Assembly (NCBI GenBank): GCA_951802425.1
Contig: OX637798.1
Location: forward strand, 1,116,001 to 1,180,000
Length of the DNA: 64,000 bases
Source of the DNA: Clavaria fumosa
Lineage: Eukaryota > Basidiomycota > Agaricomycetes > Agaricales > Clavariaceae
Reading direction: 5' to 3'
The notes beneath the pieces are model-generated. The model was not told the DNA's origin, did no database searches, and was given only the letters and a program-made list of their open reading frames with translations. The position numbers and the translations under genes are program-made. Every line of letters starts with the position of its first letter. Positions within the stretch are counted from its first letter, which is position 1. Shown here one piece after another: positions 32,101 to 41,940 of the stretch.

Positions 32101-32496
32101 GCCCAGGTAGCACTCGATAATCTCGCGGTGCCCAAGACCAAACTCGACCACGACCTTAGTGAAGTGTGTGATGGGTCCTCGCGAGTTCGCAGTACCGTCA
32201 GCATTCCTAGTGATCATCGGGGACGGGAGTCGCTCCATGGGGAAACGGTTTCGATTGGCGAAGCTGTAATCCATGACCGAGGTTGTGCTGCCGCTGTCGA
32301 TAAGCACTTTCCCATGCACGGCTCTACTCGGGAAGGTGGGGGGGGAGATTCGAACTCTGAATTCAAGTTGGGCCGTTTCTTGGCGGCCCACTATTTTCGT
32401 CATCCTTAGAAGCAGTTTAGGAGACGAGTCAGAAACTGGTATTGTTGCGGTACTAGTACAAGGGGGGGACTTAGGCGGGGAAGCTGCTTCCTTCAT
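29146..32496 (-). pseudogene. Gypsy pol polyprotein with two TGA stops
   Basis: ATG at 32496 overlaps the gag stop. In order: aspartic protease (LIDSGSTTSVMD), reverse transcriptase (PVVDYKQLNE; FVYIDDILIC), RNase H (IETDASEIATSAIL; HTDHKNLSYF), integrase HHCC (HHSARTTVHPG to CDVC), DDE core (IGWDLIGP; VVSDRGGQF; DGQVERANQE). The frame stops at 29572-29574 (TGA after YDDHS). The same frame continues with GPKFVGPFPVEEKVGTLAYR, a second TGA after LLKPF, and a chromodomain (VQYLVSWVSYPPEENTWEP) to a natural TAG at 29146-29148. Both TGA codons could be former CGA Arg codons. An intact version would be about 1,120 residues. Confidence 0.88.
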
Positions 32497-33824
32497 TCCT
32501 CGCCTGCGGGAAAATCCGCCTTCGCCTCTTTCAGCGCCCCGAGTTCCTTATCCTTCACCTCAATGGTGTCGCGGAGCTGGGCCACCAGGGCCTCAAGCTC
32601 ATCGGCGGTCGCGGTTGAAGTGTCGTTGGCCCGGACATCGATCCGGGGAACTCAGGGGGGCTTACGAGGGAGCGGGCAGTTGCGTGCGAGGTGGCCGGGC
32701 TGTTAACAATTGTAACAATTGCCGCGTGACAGAATCCGGTCGACCTGCATCGCATTCGGGTCGTGCTGCGGGGGCGCAGAAGGTCGCAGGGCCGGGCGAT
32801 CGGGTGGCTTGGCGTAGACGATCTGCCAGGTGGGGCGCATGGCGTCGCGACGTTCGAGCATTAAGTCGATGGCGAGGGCCTTCCTCTTCCAGGCGGAATA
32901 GTTGGGCAGAAGGGCGGCAGCGGCATAGATGCGATCGGTGATATTGTAGTTGAGGGCGGGCTCGAGGAGGGTGACGAGGAGATCTCCGTGAGTTTGCTCG
33001 GAGAGTTCGGCCTTCGCGATTAGCTGGTCGAACTCTGTCAGAAACTCTTTTACCGGGCGTTTACCTTGCTTAAGCTTCCCAAGCTTAAGGTAGGCATTCT
33101 CCTTTTCTACCAAGTCCGAAAACTCGGCATCCATGCTTCCTCTGAAGACCGCCCAGGTGGGGCACGAGGCGGGGTTTGCAACTATCTTTTCGACCACGGA
33201 GTTGGCCCAATCCCCAGCATATCCTCCATGCATCTGGTTCAGAGCAAACAAAATTCTTTTTAGGTCTGTGTTGAACCTATCTGGCTCAGCGAGGAAGAAA
33301 ACATTGAGCTGTCGGACAAAAGTCCGGTAGGCAACGCTACTCCCATCGAAGGGGGCGATGGTGAATCCGCTAGACATCGTATCCACGGAGTTCCTCGTCG
33401 ATGTCCGGGAGTTCCGTTGAGTCGGAGGCAAAGGAGACGGAGGAGACTGAGGAGGGGGAGAAAGAGTCCGAGGTGACGGGGGATTGAGTCGAACGGGGAG
33501 GGCAAGGTTCGTGGGTGGTGGCGAGGGTGCTCTGCTGACCGAGGGCATCCTGAAGACTTCTTCAGATATCTGAAGCAGGCCGAGGCCAGGCACTAGGATA
33601 CGCTCAGGGGTTGATGGGCGCCCAGGAGGCGAGTCGGGGCGGGTTTCGGCTGGTGTCGATGACGAGCCAAGCATTGGCTGTGCGTGCTCGTAAGAAACGC
33701 TCGGGGGCGGGTTCGGGCTCGGGGGCGTCAGTCTGAACCGAGGCGGTGGCGTAGGTAGGGGGTCGTGGGGTAGGAGCGGGCGAGGGCGTTCTCGGCGGGG
33801 ACTCGACGTTTTTGATGTCCTCAA
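32493..33824 (-). pseudogene. Gypsy gag with stop inside zinc knuckle
   Basis: A Pro/Ser-rich N-terminal region is followed by a gag core (FVRQLNVFFLAEPDRF; DWANSVVEKI; VKEFLTEFDQLIAKAEL). The zinc knuckle reads CYNC, then TAA (32703-32705), then QPGHLARNC, so the stop occupies one position of C-x2-C-x4-H-x4-C. A further TGA follows about 15 codons later. The frame then runs to a TGA at 32495-32493 that overlaps the pol ATG as ATGA. The true start is uncertain; an in-frame ATG near 33385 (MSSGFTIAPFDG) is a good alternative. Confidence 0.8.
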
Positions 33825-34122
33825 TTGTCAGGCCTTCGGTAGCCTGACGGAATATTTCTTGGTTAAGGGCGGCGGTAAGTAGCGTGGGGAATTCTCTGGG
33901 GAAGTAGCCTGGGTGGAGCTTCTGCTCACGGATCTCTCTCGAGGACCAAGGTCTGGTTTTGATAAACTGCCGTTCGACTGAACGGTAGACGGTGCTCCGC
34001 GGTGGTCGTCTGTCCGGGGAGTTGCAGCGAGTGATGGGTACCGGTGTATGGCGATCGATGTAGTGAAGAGCGAAAAAGCGATGTTGTTTCTGCCTGTCCG
34101 TGAGGCCTAGGGGTTCTGGCAA
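33604..34122 (-). CDS. ORF0 upstream of gag in Gypsy element
   Basis: About 172 codons just inside the 5' LTR, overlapping the Pro-rich start of the gag frame in a different phase. Basic N-terminal half (TDRQKQHRFFALHYIDRH; SVERQFIKTRPWSSREIREQK) and a Pro-rich tail (PPRTPSPAPTPRPPTYA). No known domain. Either an extra protein of the element or the true N-terminus of gag separated by a frameshift. Confidence 0.45.
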   Translation of the reverse strand: MPEPLGLTDRQKQHRFFALHYIDRHTPVPITRCNSPDRRPPRSTVYRSVERQFIKTRPWSSREIREQKLHPGYFPREFPTLLTAALNQEIFRQATEGLTIEDIKNVESPPRTPSPAPTPRPPTYATASVQTDAPEPEPAPERFLRARTANAWLVIDTSRNPPRLASWAPINP

Positions 34123-34288
34123 GTTCTTCTTTCTCAGCGTCTGAGAATCCAGTTTGGCGAATAGCGAGGGTCGCGGCTTTCCAAGTACGTTAGGAGGGCC
34201 GGGCAGGTTTGGTTTGAGTCGGTCGTCGATGTCGGGACGTCGCGGACGTCGAGTTGGGACGAGGGACGGGGTTGAGTCTTTGATATTA

Positions 34289-34914
34289 TGTCGCGGTCGA
34301 TCCTAAAACCGGAGCTCAAAGGTCGCGGTGAGGTCGCGACAAGGTCGCGAAGGTCACGTGGATAGCTGACGTAAAGGCTCAACGAAGAGGTAGAAAGAGG
34401 CGATTTCTGAAGAATATCAAAGACTAAGGAATACATGCCAAGTATCTACTCGTATATATACTAGAGTCCAAGGCCATAGAAACGATATTAGTACAAGGTA
34501 ATGACAGAGGATATACAATGGGAATGATGGTAGGGAGGAAATGAAGGTATCCGGGTGATGATCGCGAAGTCGTCATAGTTCCAAGAAGGGAAGTGTCGGT
34601 CGGCGGGGGAACGGGATAGCGGTACAAGAGTGCCAGGGGAACAGGAAGTCGTCGTGGGAAGGAGATGGGGATGCCAAGGGGATGGGATAGCGGTAAAGGT
34701 GGGGCGCAGGAAAGAACAAGGTCGCGTTAGGGATAGTCGCTTGATGGGCGATGTCAGGTGTCAGCCCATTGACAGGGTGATGGCATCCAGCTTGATGTGC
34801 CATCACATATTTGGGCCGTACTGTCGGTGGTGGTCACGTGAGTTCTCGTGACTTACTGATCATGTGACAGGTCACGTCCGCGACCTTTGAGGATCACGTG
34901 ATGTCGCTGCGACA
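34289..34914 (-). repeat. 5' LTR of complete Gypsy element
   Basis: 626 bp. Same ends as its partner, with a 2-bp deletion in the CACGTGTCC region. Confidence 0.92.
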
Positions 34915-34919
34915 TAATT

Positions 34920-36068
34920 ATTCCCATGGGTGTTGGTCATCATCCCTTATGGTTGCCAACCATGAACTAGCACAAAGGGAACCTTCTGGAACAAAGTCCA
35001 GGTAGTCAAAGTATCAGAGGTCTGAGTCTGAGTAGTCTCCAGAGTGAGGTCCTTGGAACTGTGTTGGAGTATGGAGTCTGGAGCAGGAATGGCAATCAGG
35101 TGATCAGATTGAGCCATGATGATCTCATGGATTGGAAGCCACCTTTCATATCTCCCTTTGAGAAGGTTGTTGCCCTTTCAGACAATCCACTGTGTCACAG
35201 ATCCTTGGTAGGGGGTACTTGTCTTGGATCAGATACATGTTTAGCTGGGAGTAGTCAATAATTAGCTGCAGCTTTTGTCCCTTCATGTTTGAAAAAGAAG
35301 GGGCTTGCATAGAGTGATTTCAATCCATTGATCCTCCCAGAGGTGAGCTGTTCATCTATCCAGCAGTTCATCTCTCATGTCTCTTCCACCACCAGCCAGT
35401 ACATTTTGATTGACAGATGTTCTGGGTCCTCCTTGAACTCAATTTTGATATCAAAGTCTGGGCAGGCTAAAGGGTTTGCACAGGTCATTGAACATGCTGG
35501 GGTAGAAGGTCCATCATTAGTGAAGCAGGTCTGCAGCATGGAGGCTACAGTGTTAGGGATCTCTGCAGTGAGTGTGATATTCTTCAGGTTGCTTAGGTAT
35601 GCTTAGCCAGTCTAGTCAGGTGCAGGAAATTAAGCAAGCAGTAATTGAAATTAAATTTCCCTTCCACCCAATCAATTATCAAGCCAGGTGACCGATTGTG
35701 TCCAAACATTCCCAGGGTTTACAAGACCCACATGACAAAAAAGTTGATCACCTTGCTCCTGCAAGGTCTCTCCCGCACACATTATGTAATTAATATGTCA
35801 TTGTTCATGTTTGTATCGACTGGTTATATAAGCAAACACACTGTGATGTCTTGTCAAAATTTTGAGTCGATGGAGCAAGGTTCCCGGAGGCGCCGGAATT
35901 GGCGACGACCACTAGTTCCATGAAGGTGGCAAAAATTACATAAAATGTCAAGAAAACAAGTAGCATGAAATCCATTGAGACCACGCTGTATCATTCTTGA
36001 GTAGTAGATAGCCCTAACGGCATTGTAAATTTAATGATGTGCCTGCTTTTTTCCTGACACAGGATTTG
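34920..36068. other. Intergenic region with decayed retroelement sequence
   Basis: Apart from the RT relic listed separately, no gene is recognised. It separates the transposon block from the first conserved gene (ferredoxin, minus strand). Confidence 0.6.
35215..35530 (-). pseudogene. Gypsy reverse-transcriptase relic
   Basis: On the minus strand, broken frames read DFDIKIEFKEDPEH, WIDEQLTSGRI, SPFFFKHEG-like and, after a one-base shift, KLQLIIDYSQLN. These match the start of a Ty3/Gypsy RT domain (compare PVVDYKQLN in the complete element here). There are several stops and frameshifts. The relic is AT-richer and older than the two Gypsy elements beside it. Confidence 0.7.
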
Positions 36069-36930
36069 TCACTCTTTGAGCAGAGAGCGATGAGCAGGAG
36101 CGAGCTGACCATCAACAAACGTGTTATGTGTCGCGCTGGGAAGCTGCACGTTCATGCCCTCAAGTTTCTTTGTTAACACGACCTGCGGTGACGACAGAGC
36201 GGTTAGTCAACGGAGTTCGGGCATTATTCCGCTCACGGGAATGACTAGCGAAAGGCGACGTGTGTTTAGAAGAGAGAACTAAAAGCTCAGCCTCACCTGG
36301 CATCCCAAGCGGCTAGTCTCCGTCAGTCCAAAGGCCATATCGAGCATGTCGTTCTCGTCGTCGGACGGCTCTGGGAGAGGGTGATAATACTCCTTTGGGA
36401 TGATGACGTGACAGGTTGAACAGGCAATGGAGCCTTCGCACGCGCCTAAGGATGCAGCGTAAGATCAGATAGTGGGCAAAGATCTCGTTCCTAGGGCCGA
36501 AAGAAAGGAGATACTGACCTTCTAGGTCAATGTTATGTTCATGCGCTACAGACAAAATGTCATCCCCTTCATTGGCTTCTACGTTTTTGAGAGGGCGACC
36601 CGAGTAGTCTTTGAAGCATATCTTAATCCTGAAAAGACCTGGCTTTAATATTGCATCTTCTGTATGTCAAGGCAACAGTGCACGAACCCTGTTCCAGCTT
36701 CAGGTCGCATGACTTTGCCATAGGCCTGGGCTTCGACATCGTTACAACTCGCTGACGGGTTTTGTTACAATCATAACAAGCATACCAGGGAAGACCCGAA
36801 AAGCTCTAGCGTGACCCTGCAATATGCCAGGATTCTTTGCGCACAGGATAGACGCCGGCTTCATCTGCAATGAATATTCACGGCCAAGCACACGCAATTG
36901 GTGCTGGCTTGCTAAAATTCTGAATGACAT
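36069..36930 (-). CDS. Mitochondrial 2Fe-2S ferredoxin (adrenodoxin type)
   Basis: Electron carrier for Fe-S cluster and heme A synthesis in the mitochondrial matrix, by family (Yah1/FDX). On the minus strand, ATG at 36930 opens a presequence-like exon. Further exons give [37 protein letters not shown], then [15 protein letters not shown] and TSRLGCQ. The four cluster cysteines are in the usual C-x5-C-x2-C...C order. The last exon (about 36180-36069) ends LLKE and a TGA at 36069-36071. The join from the presequence exon uses a short intron (about 38 nt) that I am unsure of. Length and motif order are typical for fungal Yah1. Confidence 0.88.
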
Positions 36931-37893
36931 TCAGTCAGCTGTAATCGAGCGAAAGAGGTGGTGGTTATGGTTCAAAGCGCTTGGCGCCTAGGGCGTCTTG
37001 CCATGCTTGACGCTTCTGAGAGGTGAGCCTCTCCTGCATAAGATATTTACGTAATTCCGCTTCTTATCTTTGCTCACATAAGCACATAAAGCTGTGGCTG
37101 TACAATCGGTCTAAGCGGCCCGAGGCGTGGCGTGCAACTCACTCTTGCGTGTGTACATCGAGTATAACGGCATCACATCTTCCTACCACTGGCAATGTGG
37201 CTGTCCAGGCACCAGCTGGCCAGGGTGACGGCTGCCAGTAGTTTCTTGGTGGCGCTGGATGTGCGTCGTAACTCCATACAGTAATACGCCGTCTAATATC
37301 GACTGCGGTAATGTCTAGATGTCGTGCGTGTAGGATGCTCATGACACTATTTTCCTCGTCACGCGCGACGCATTGCGCAGCTCACTGCATCAATCCTCAA
37401 TCTCTGTTGAAAAGGGATGATTATACCCCAAGTTGACGGATTTGGCCCGCGCAAGCTCCGCATGGTGCTGAGTTCAACTCTCGTAATATATTTACCGGTC
37501 CAAAACCCCCCTGTGACGCCACCCCCGGTCAATACAAAGTTATCCGTTCAATGCACTCGTCTGATGGCACGAAGAAGATGGTAAACAAGCCGAGTATCGG
37601 TGGTATCATTACTTCCATGTTGACGATATTTTTCGCATTCGCAACTTTCCGAAGACGAAGAAAAGCAACGCATGGAAAGGACTGTATTTAAAACACGACA
37701 CACTCCAACCATGCGCCACTGAGATGCATTGCTGTTTGCAGTCTCTACCGACCGCCGCCGCCGCCACCTCCGTGTGCTTCAAGTTCTTGCTGTGCTACTA
37801 CAACTAGGGCTACAGGATTTGAAAAGACACATACAGTAGCGCGATGGCAATTCGATGGTTCAATTGGGTTTCTTTTCTCTTTCTTTCCTTAAT
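36931..37893. other. Intergenic spacer
   Basis: Upstream of the ferredoxin gene and downstream of the MT-A70 gene, both minus strand. No gene recognised. A (GCC)n stretch near 37752-37765 reads Gly-rich on the minus strand. Confidence 0.5.
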
Positions 37894-39692
37894 CTAATAA
37901 CCGTCGAATCCGCCGGTCCCAGTAGGCCACTGCCCCATCATTCCCATGCCAGGTCCCATCCCCATAGTCATCATATTTCCACCCATCAGAGCTTCCATAC
38001 CGCTGCCATCCCAACCCCCTCCGCTTCCTTGACCTTGCACATCCATCCAAGGCCTACCGAACCCTACAGCAGGATTGAACTGACCATACGGAGCGGGCCC
38101 AAGTCCTTGGTGTCCTATCGGAACGCCCATGCCCATGCCCATCATGTTGATTCCCATACCCCCGACGACACCCATCGGCCACATACCATCCATTCCGCCC
38201 ATCGGCATGCCCCCCATGCCCAGTCCATTCATGCCCATGCCCATGACGTTGGCTTGCATCTGAGGGGGCGGTACGATAGGAGCGTTGACGTTACCCCCAT
38301 TGAACGGTCCAACGACATTTGGTGAACCCCTCCCTTGCCCCGTGTTGGGCGACGGCCTGAACGGCGACTTCGGTCGAAGAGAATCTATCTCTGCCGTCGT
38401 CGGAACGACGGATTTACCCCCATTGGCGAGCTCCCGTAACGACGCATCCCATACATCCTTATCCCATGCCTTGCTTTCCTTGGGCGATGGGTTTTCTTGT
38501 CCATCTGCAAGCACTGTCACCCACCCTCGACGAAGAGATGAACGTGTCTTGCCAAACAGTTCGAGGCGGCGGGTTCCAAGGCAGAAATTTTCTATAAGAG
38601 TGTACATTTCCGGGGGCTTGCGAGTCGGGTCTATGGGATCCCCTTCCCATATTATCACGTCCGTATCTGTAGTGGAATATGAGCGAATGAGAAAGAAGCA
38701 AAAGTGAATTTATTTGTCACCGATATTGCAGTGGACAAACCAATTATCTGTTGATCGACGGACAGTTCCCCGGATACCAATCAAGCAGTGTTGTTTGGTC
38801 CGCGTCAGGAGAGAGGTGGTTGGAGGGTCAGTCTCTCAAGCGCCGTCTCAGTTCAGATAACTAAGTCATCCCCGGGAAAGCGCTCACCCCAGGACCTCTG
38901 TTGCTTGTCTTATTGGTCTTGACCCAAACAACGTCCTCGCACCTTCTGTAACCCCACTTAGCCAACACTTCTCGGCCCCTTTCGAGGCCTTCCCCTGCGC
39001 CACTTCCCACCCACAAAAATACAAAGGATGGATCAGCAGCAAGAGCAGGGATTGGAAGGTCCTGCAACACCTCCCAAGTAAAAGATGACGAGAAGGGAGG
39101 GTCCAAAAGTATTATATCAAACTTGCATGGGTGAATGGTCGAAATACTTCGGAAAGGGAGATAATGGGAAGGCAGGGAATAATTGTCCACTGATTCTTTT
39201 TTCAGATGAAGGAGCCGTTGCTGCTTTGGGTACCTGTGCGCCTCAGAGACAAGAAAGGAGTAAATAGCCAGTGACATACTCTTCGAAACGACGTTCTGGC
39301 TCAGCGCCCAAGACCCAGTTCTGTGGCCATTCACCGCCATCGACGTACCGCTGCGAATAGTCGTTCCGGATAGTCTCCTCTTCCGGGACGTAGTTCCTGA
39401 AGCGGGCGACGCGTGCGCGCTTGGCAGGCGTGAGATCTGGCCGCTGGGAGCGCAGCTTGGGCGTCGGAGGCGGAGAAGAGGCTGGAGAGTCTGAGGGCGA
39501 TTGGCTCGGAGAGGGTATGAGAGGCAGACGGAGCAGGTCGTAAGGCGGGGAAGAGAGCGCGTGCAGTTGGCGTCTGTGACATTGTTGGGAGTGACGGACG
39601 TGAGACACGAGCGCGCGATGCGCGGAAAGGAGCTCATTCGCAGAGCAGAGCACATCGGTCGTTGCGACCATCTCTGTCGTCGTCGTCGACAT
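37894..39692 (-). CDS. METTL14/Kar4-type MT-A70 family protein
   Basis: Member of the m6A RNA methyltransferase complex family. Four exons join in frame: 39692-39280, 39233-38888, 38832-38721 and 38666-37894 (547 residues). Start ATG at 39692 gives MSTTTTEM. The N-terminal part has [21 protein letters not shown]. The MT-A70 domain has [57 protein letters not shown] and [22 protein letters not shown]. This order is that of the METTL14/Kar4 branch, probably a non-catalytic RNA-binding partner of the METTL3/Ime4 branch. The catalytic-loop position reads DPPF, not the DPPW of METTL3. The last about 125 residues are a Met/Gly/Pro-rich low-complexity tail. Divergent from NOC2 across a 135-bp gap. 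Confidence 0.88.
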
Positions 39693-39827
39693 CCTCGTCC
39701 AAGACGCCCACGTCGCGGGGACTTGTGCAGCCAATCGTCACCAAATAGATGTTCCAAATGGAGAATTTCCATTATACGACACGTGACAAGGCAAGGACAG
39801 AATTTTGACCTCGACCGTTCTTCTGGC
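39693..39827. promoter_or_regulatory. Short bidirectional promoter between MT-A70 gene and NOC2
   Basis: Only 135 bp separate the two divergent start codons. It must hold both core promoters unless the 5' UTRs overlap. No TATA box is evident; an ACACGTGAC motif lies at about 39779-39787. Confidence 0.6.
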
Positions 39828-41940
39828 ATGGGGAAGAAAGCCAGCAAAGCCAGCAGAAAATATGCGGCTAAAGGCCAACTTAAGAAGGCTATTCAAACGC
39901 GACACACGCAACAACAAATTAAGAGAAAGTTGCAGTCTCGGAGGTCTGCCAAAGGTCGGGGCAGGAAAGCGGAAGCCGACGATGGGGGAGCAGAACGCGA
40001 GCACAATGAAGTGAAGGAGCAGAAGAGGTACGCTGAAGCACAATGGCCTGTACGCTGCGATTAACGTGGTCACCAGCGCTAAATCTATGACGGTTGACAA
40101 ATTCTTGGACGCCGGGTTCATGGAGGACCAAGATGTTTCTGGAGATGATGTGCGCGGCCTTCGACTTGACCAATTGAATCACTCATTCTCACTCTCCTAC
40201 AGAATGTTGAGGCAGACGCAAGTTCTGTGAGTGAAGGGGATGATTTGTCCGAAAACGGCTCTGCCGCCTCGATAGAAGATCTCGAAGGTACTTAAACCAT
40301 CCGTTTTCCTATGCCCCGCTTCCGACTCCTGAAATGCAGGCGAGGCCCACGTCACTCAACTCTCGGAATTGGCGAAGACTGATCCAGAATTCTACAAATA
40401 TCTCCTGGAGAATGACCGCGAGTTGCTCGAGTTTGATCCGAGCGTCGACTCATACTTCCGCAATGTTATTGGAACCCTTGGCCAGCTTACCGACAATGAG
40501 ATGCTCAAATCCGCTGTCGCCAAAAGTGCCAAAATCGTTCCATGGGTCGTCGGCTCGAGGAGGACTCTCAAGCAGTATCTGAAGGTAGGTCTATTCTCTG
40601 GTACCGCGTGGTCTCAACTCTCATCGCATGTCTAGGAATGTTTAAAGTTGTGGAGTGGTGCTGAAGATAGCGTCAGAATAGCTTCCGTCTTGGCCTTCCG
40701 AAAGTTAGCTTCTGCGAGCGATGAATTCATTGTGCAGCAGGTCTTCAAGGTGAGCAAATAGTTCTGTTGTCACAACCGGTTTACAGGACACTACCATAGG
40801 GCATGTATCTAACCTTCGTGCGATCTTGCAAGTCATCTAACGCCCACAACCTTCCATCAATCAATTTAATGAAAAATTCCGCATCGGACGTCTTTTGTAC
40901 GAACCACGCAATTGCCTATCAGCATGCCTTTAGGTATATCCGACAGCTAGCGATTCATCTCCGAGAGAGTATGAAGGTCAAGACCAAGGTCCGTTCGAGT
41001 TCGATAACTATTTCCGCGCCTCCAGCTACACGATTATGCAGGAAGCGTACACGCAAGTGTATAATTGGCAATACGTCCACTGTGTTGATTTCTGGTCCAT
41101 TGTTCTTGTGCGGGCATGCGATGAAGGACAACAGAGTGAATTGAAAAGCCTGATCTATCCACTTGTCCAAGTCAGCTTAGGTGCTATCGGGTAAGGTCTC
41201 TTGCGGGATGCGACGGCGAATGGAGGCTCACCTCGATACAACAGACTCGTTTCCAGCACACGTTCCTATCCATTTCACCTCCATATCCTTCGTTCGCTGC
41301 TCCATTTGACGAGGCATACGGACACATACATACCTTTGGCAGCATACCTGCTTCCCATCATCACGTCGACTCTAACACCTTCCTCACGTCCGAAACCGAG
41401 TACACTGCCGGCGTTGGATTTGGAGGTAGTAATCCGTGTCCCTCAACAGTACCTCAAGACTCGCATCTGTCATGAAGTGCTAGCGGAAGAGGCTGCGTAC
41501 GTTCTGGCTGATTGGCTGTCAACCCCTACTGTACAAGGCAGCGTCGCGTTCCCTGAGTTGGTGGTTGGTATAATAGTTATGCTGCGGAAAGGATTGAAGG
41601 CTGCAAAAACTGCCGGTACCGGCGGAAAAGAGGTTGGAAACCTCAAGACGCTAGTCGAGAAGATCGAGGAGAGCGCTAAGTGGGTTGAGGCTCAGAGACG
41701 CAGTGTTGCTTTTGGTCCTGGGAAACTGGATGCCGTTCAGGACTGGGAAATGTCAATGCGTGGCAGGGTGAAGGACAGCCCCCTGGGAAAGTATGTGAAG
41801 CAGATAGGGACCATGAGGGCAAAACGACGAGCGTTAGTCGAAAAGGTCAGAACTTCCGGATTTACCCGTTGTGTCACCCGATGAACTCACGCTTCATGGC
41901 CTAGGCCCGTGACGGTGGGGTGGAAGTACTTGAGGAATGA
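39828..41940 (+). CDS. NOC2: Nucleolar complex protein 2
   Basis: Pre-60S ribosome assembly factor acting with Noc1 and Noc3 in nucleolus and nucleoplasm. ATG at 39828 gives a Lys/Arg-rich start (MGKKASKASRKYAAKG). Then MTVDKFLDAGFMED, an acidic stretch, and the Noc2 core: FYKYLLENDRELLEFD, FRKLASASDEFIVQQVFK, AFRYIRQLAIHLRE, EAYTQVYNWQYVHCVDFW, LIYPLVQVSLGAIG, SYPFHLHILRSLLHL and SPLGKYVKQ. About eight introns are visible. The last is at about 41849-41903, leading to stop TGA at 41938-41940. Frames join cleanly, so the gene looks intact. Head-to-head with the METTL14-like gene. Confidence 0.93.

Larger units (their letters stand above)
28502..34919 (-). mobile_element. Complete chromodomain Gypsy element with TAATT target duplication
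   Basis: LTRs of 628 bp (28507-29134) and 626 bp (34289-34914) begin TGTCGC and end GCGACA, and are flanked by TAATT (28502-28506 and 34915-34919). On the minus strand the order is 5' LTR (right), ORF0, gag with zinc knuckle, pol (protease, RT, RNase H, integrase, chromodomain), purine tract (revcomp of TTCCCCTTCCTAAG), 3' LTR (left). It inserted about 20 bp beyond the end of the other Gypsy element, in the opposite direction. Structure is full-length but gag and pol carry in-frame stops. Confidence 0.92.

Noticed and set aside
37440..37490. tRNA-like GGTGCTGAGTTCAACTCTC stretch
   Set aside because: Resembles a T-arm B box but no acceptor stem, anticodon arm or A box can be fitted around it.
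38861..39847. 328-codon minus-strand frame covering the MT-A70 exons
   Set aside because: Only its C-terminal part is in the coding phase; the N-terminal part is out of frame with the conserved exon 1 and is bridged by an intron at 39279-39234.
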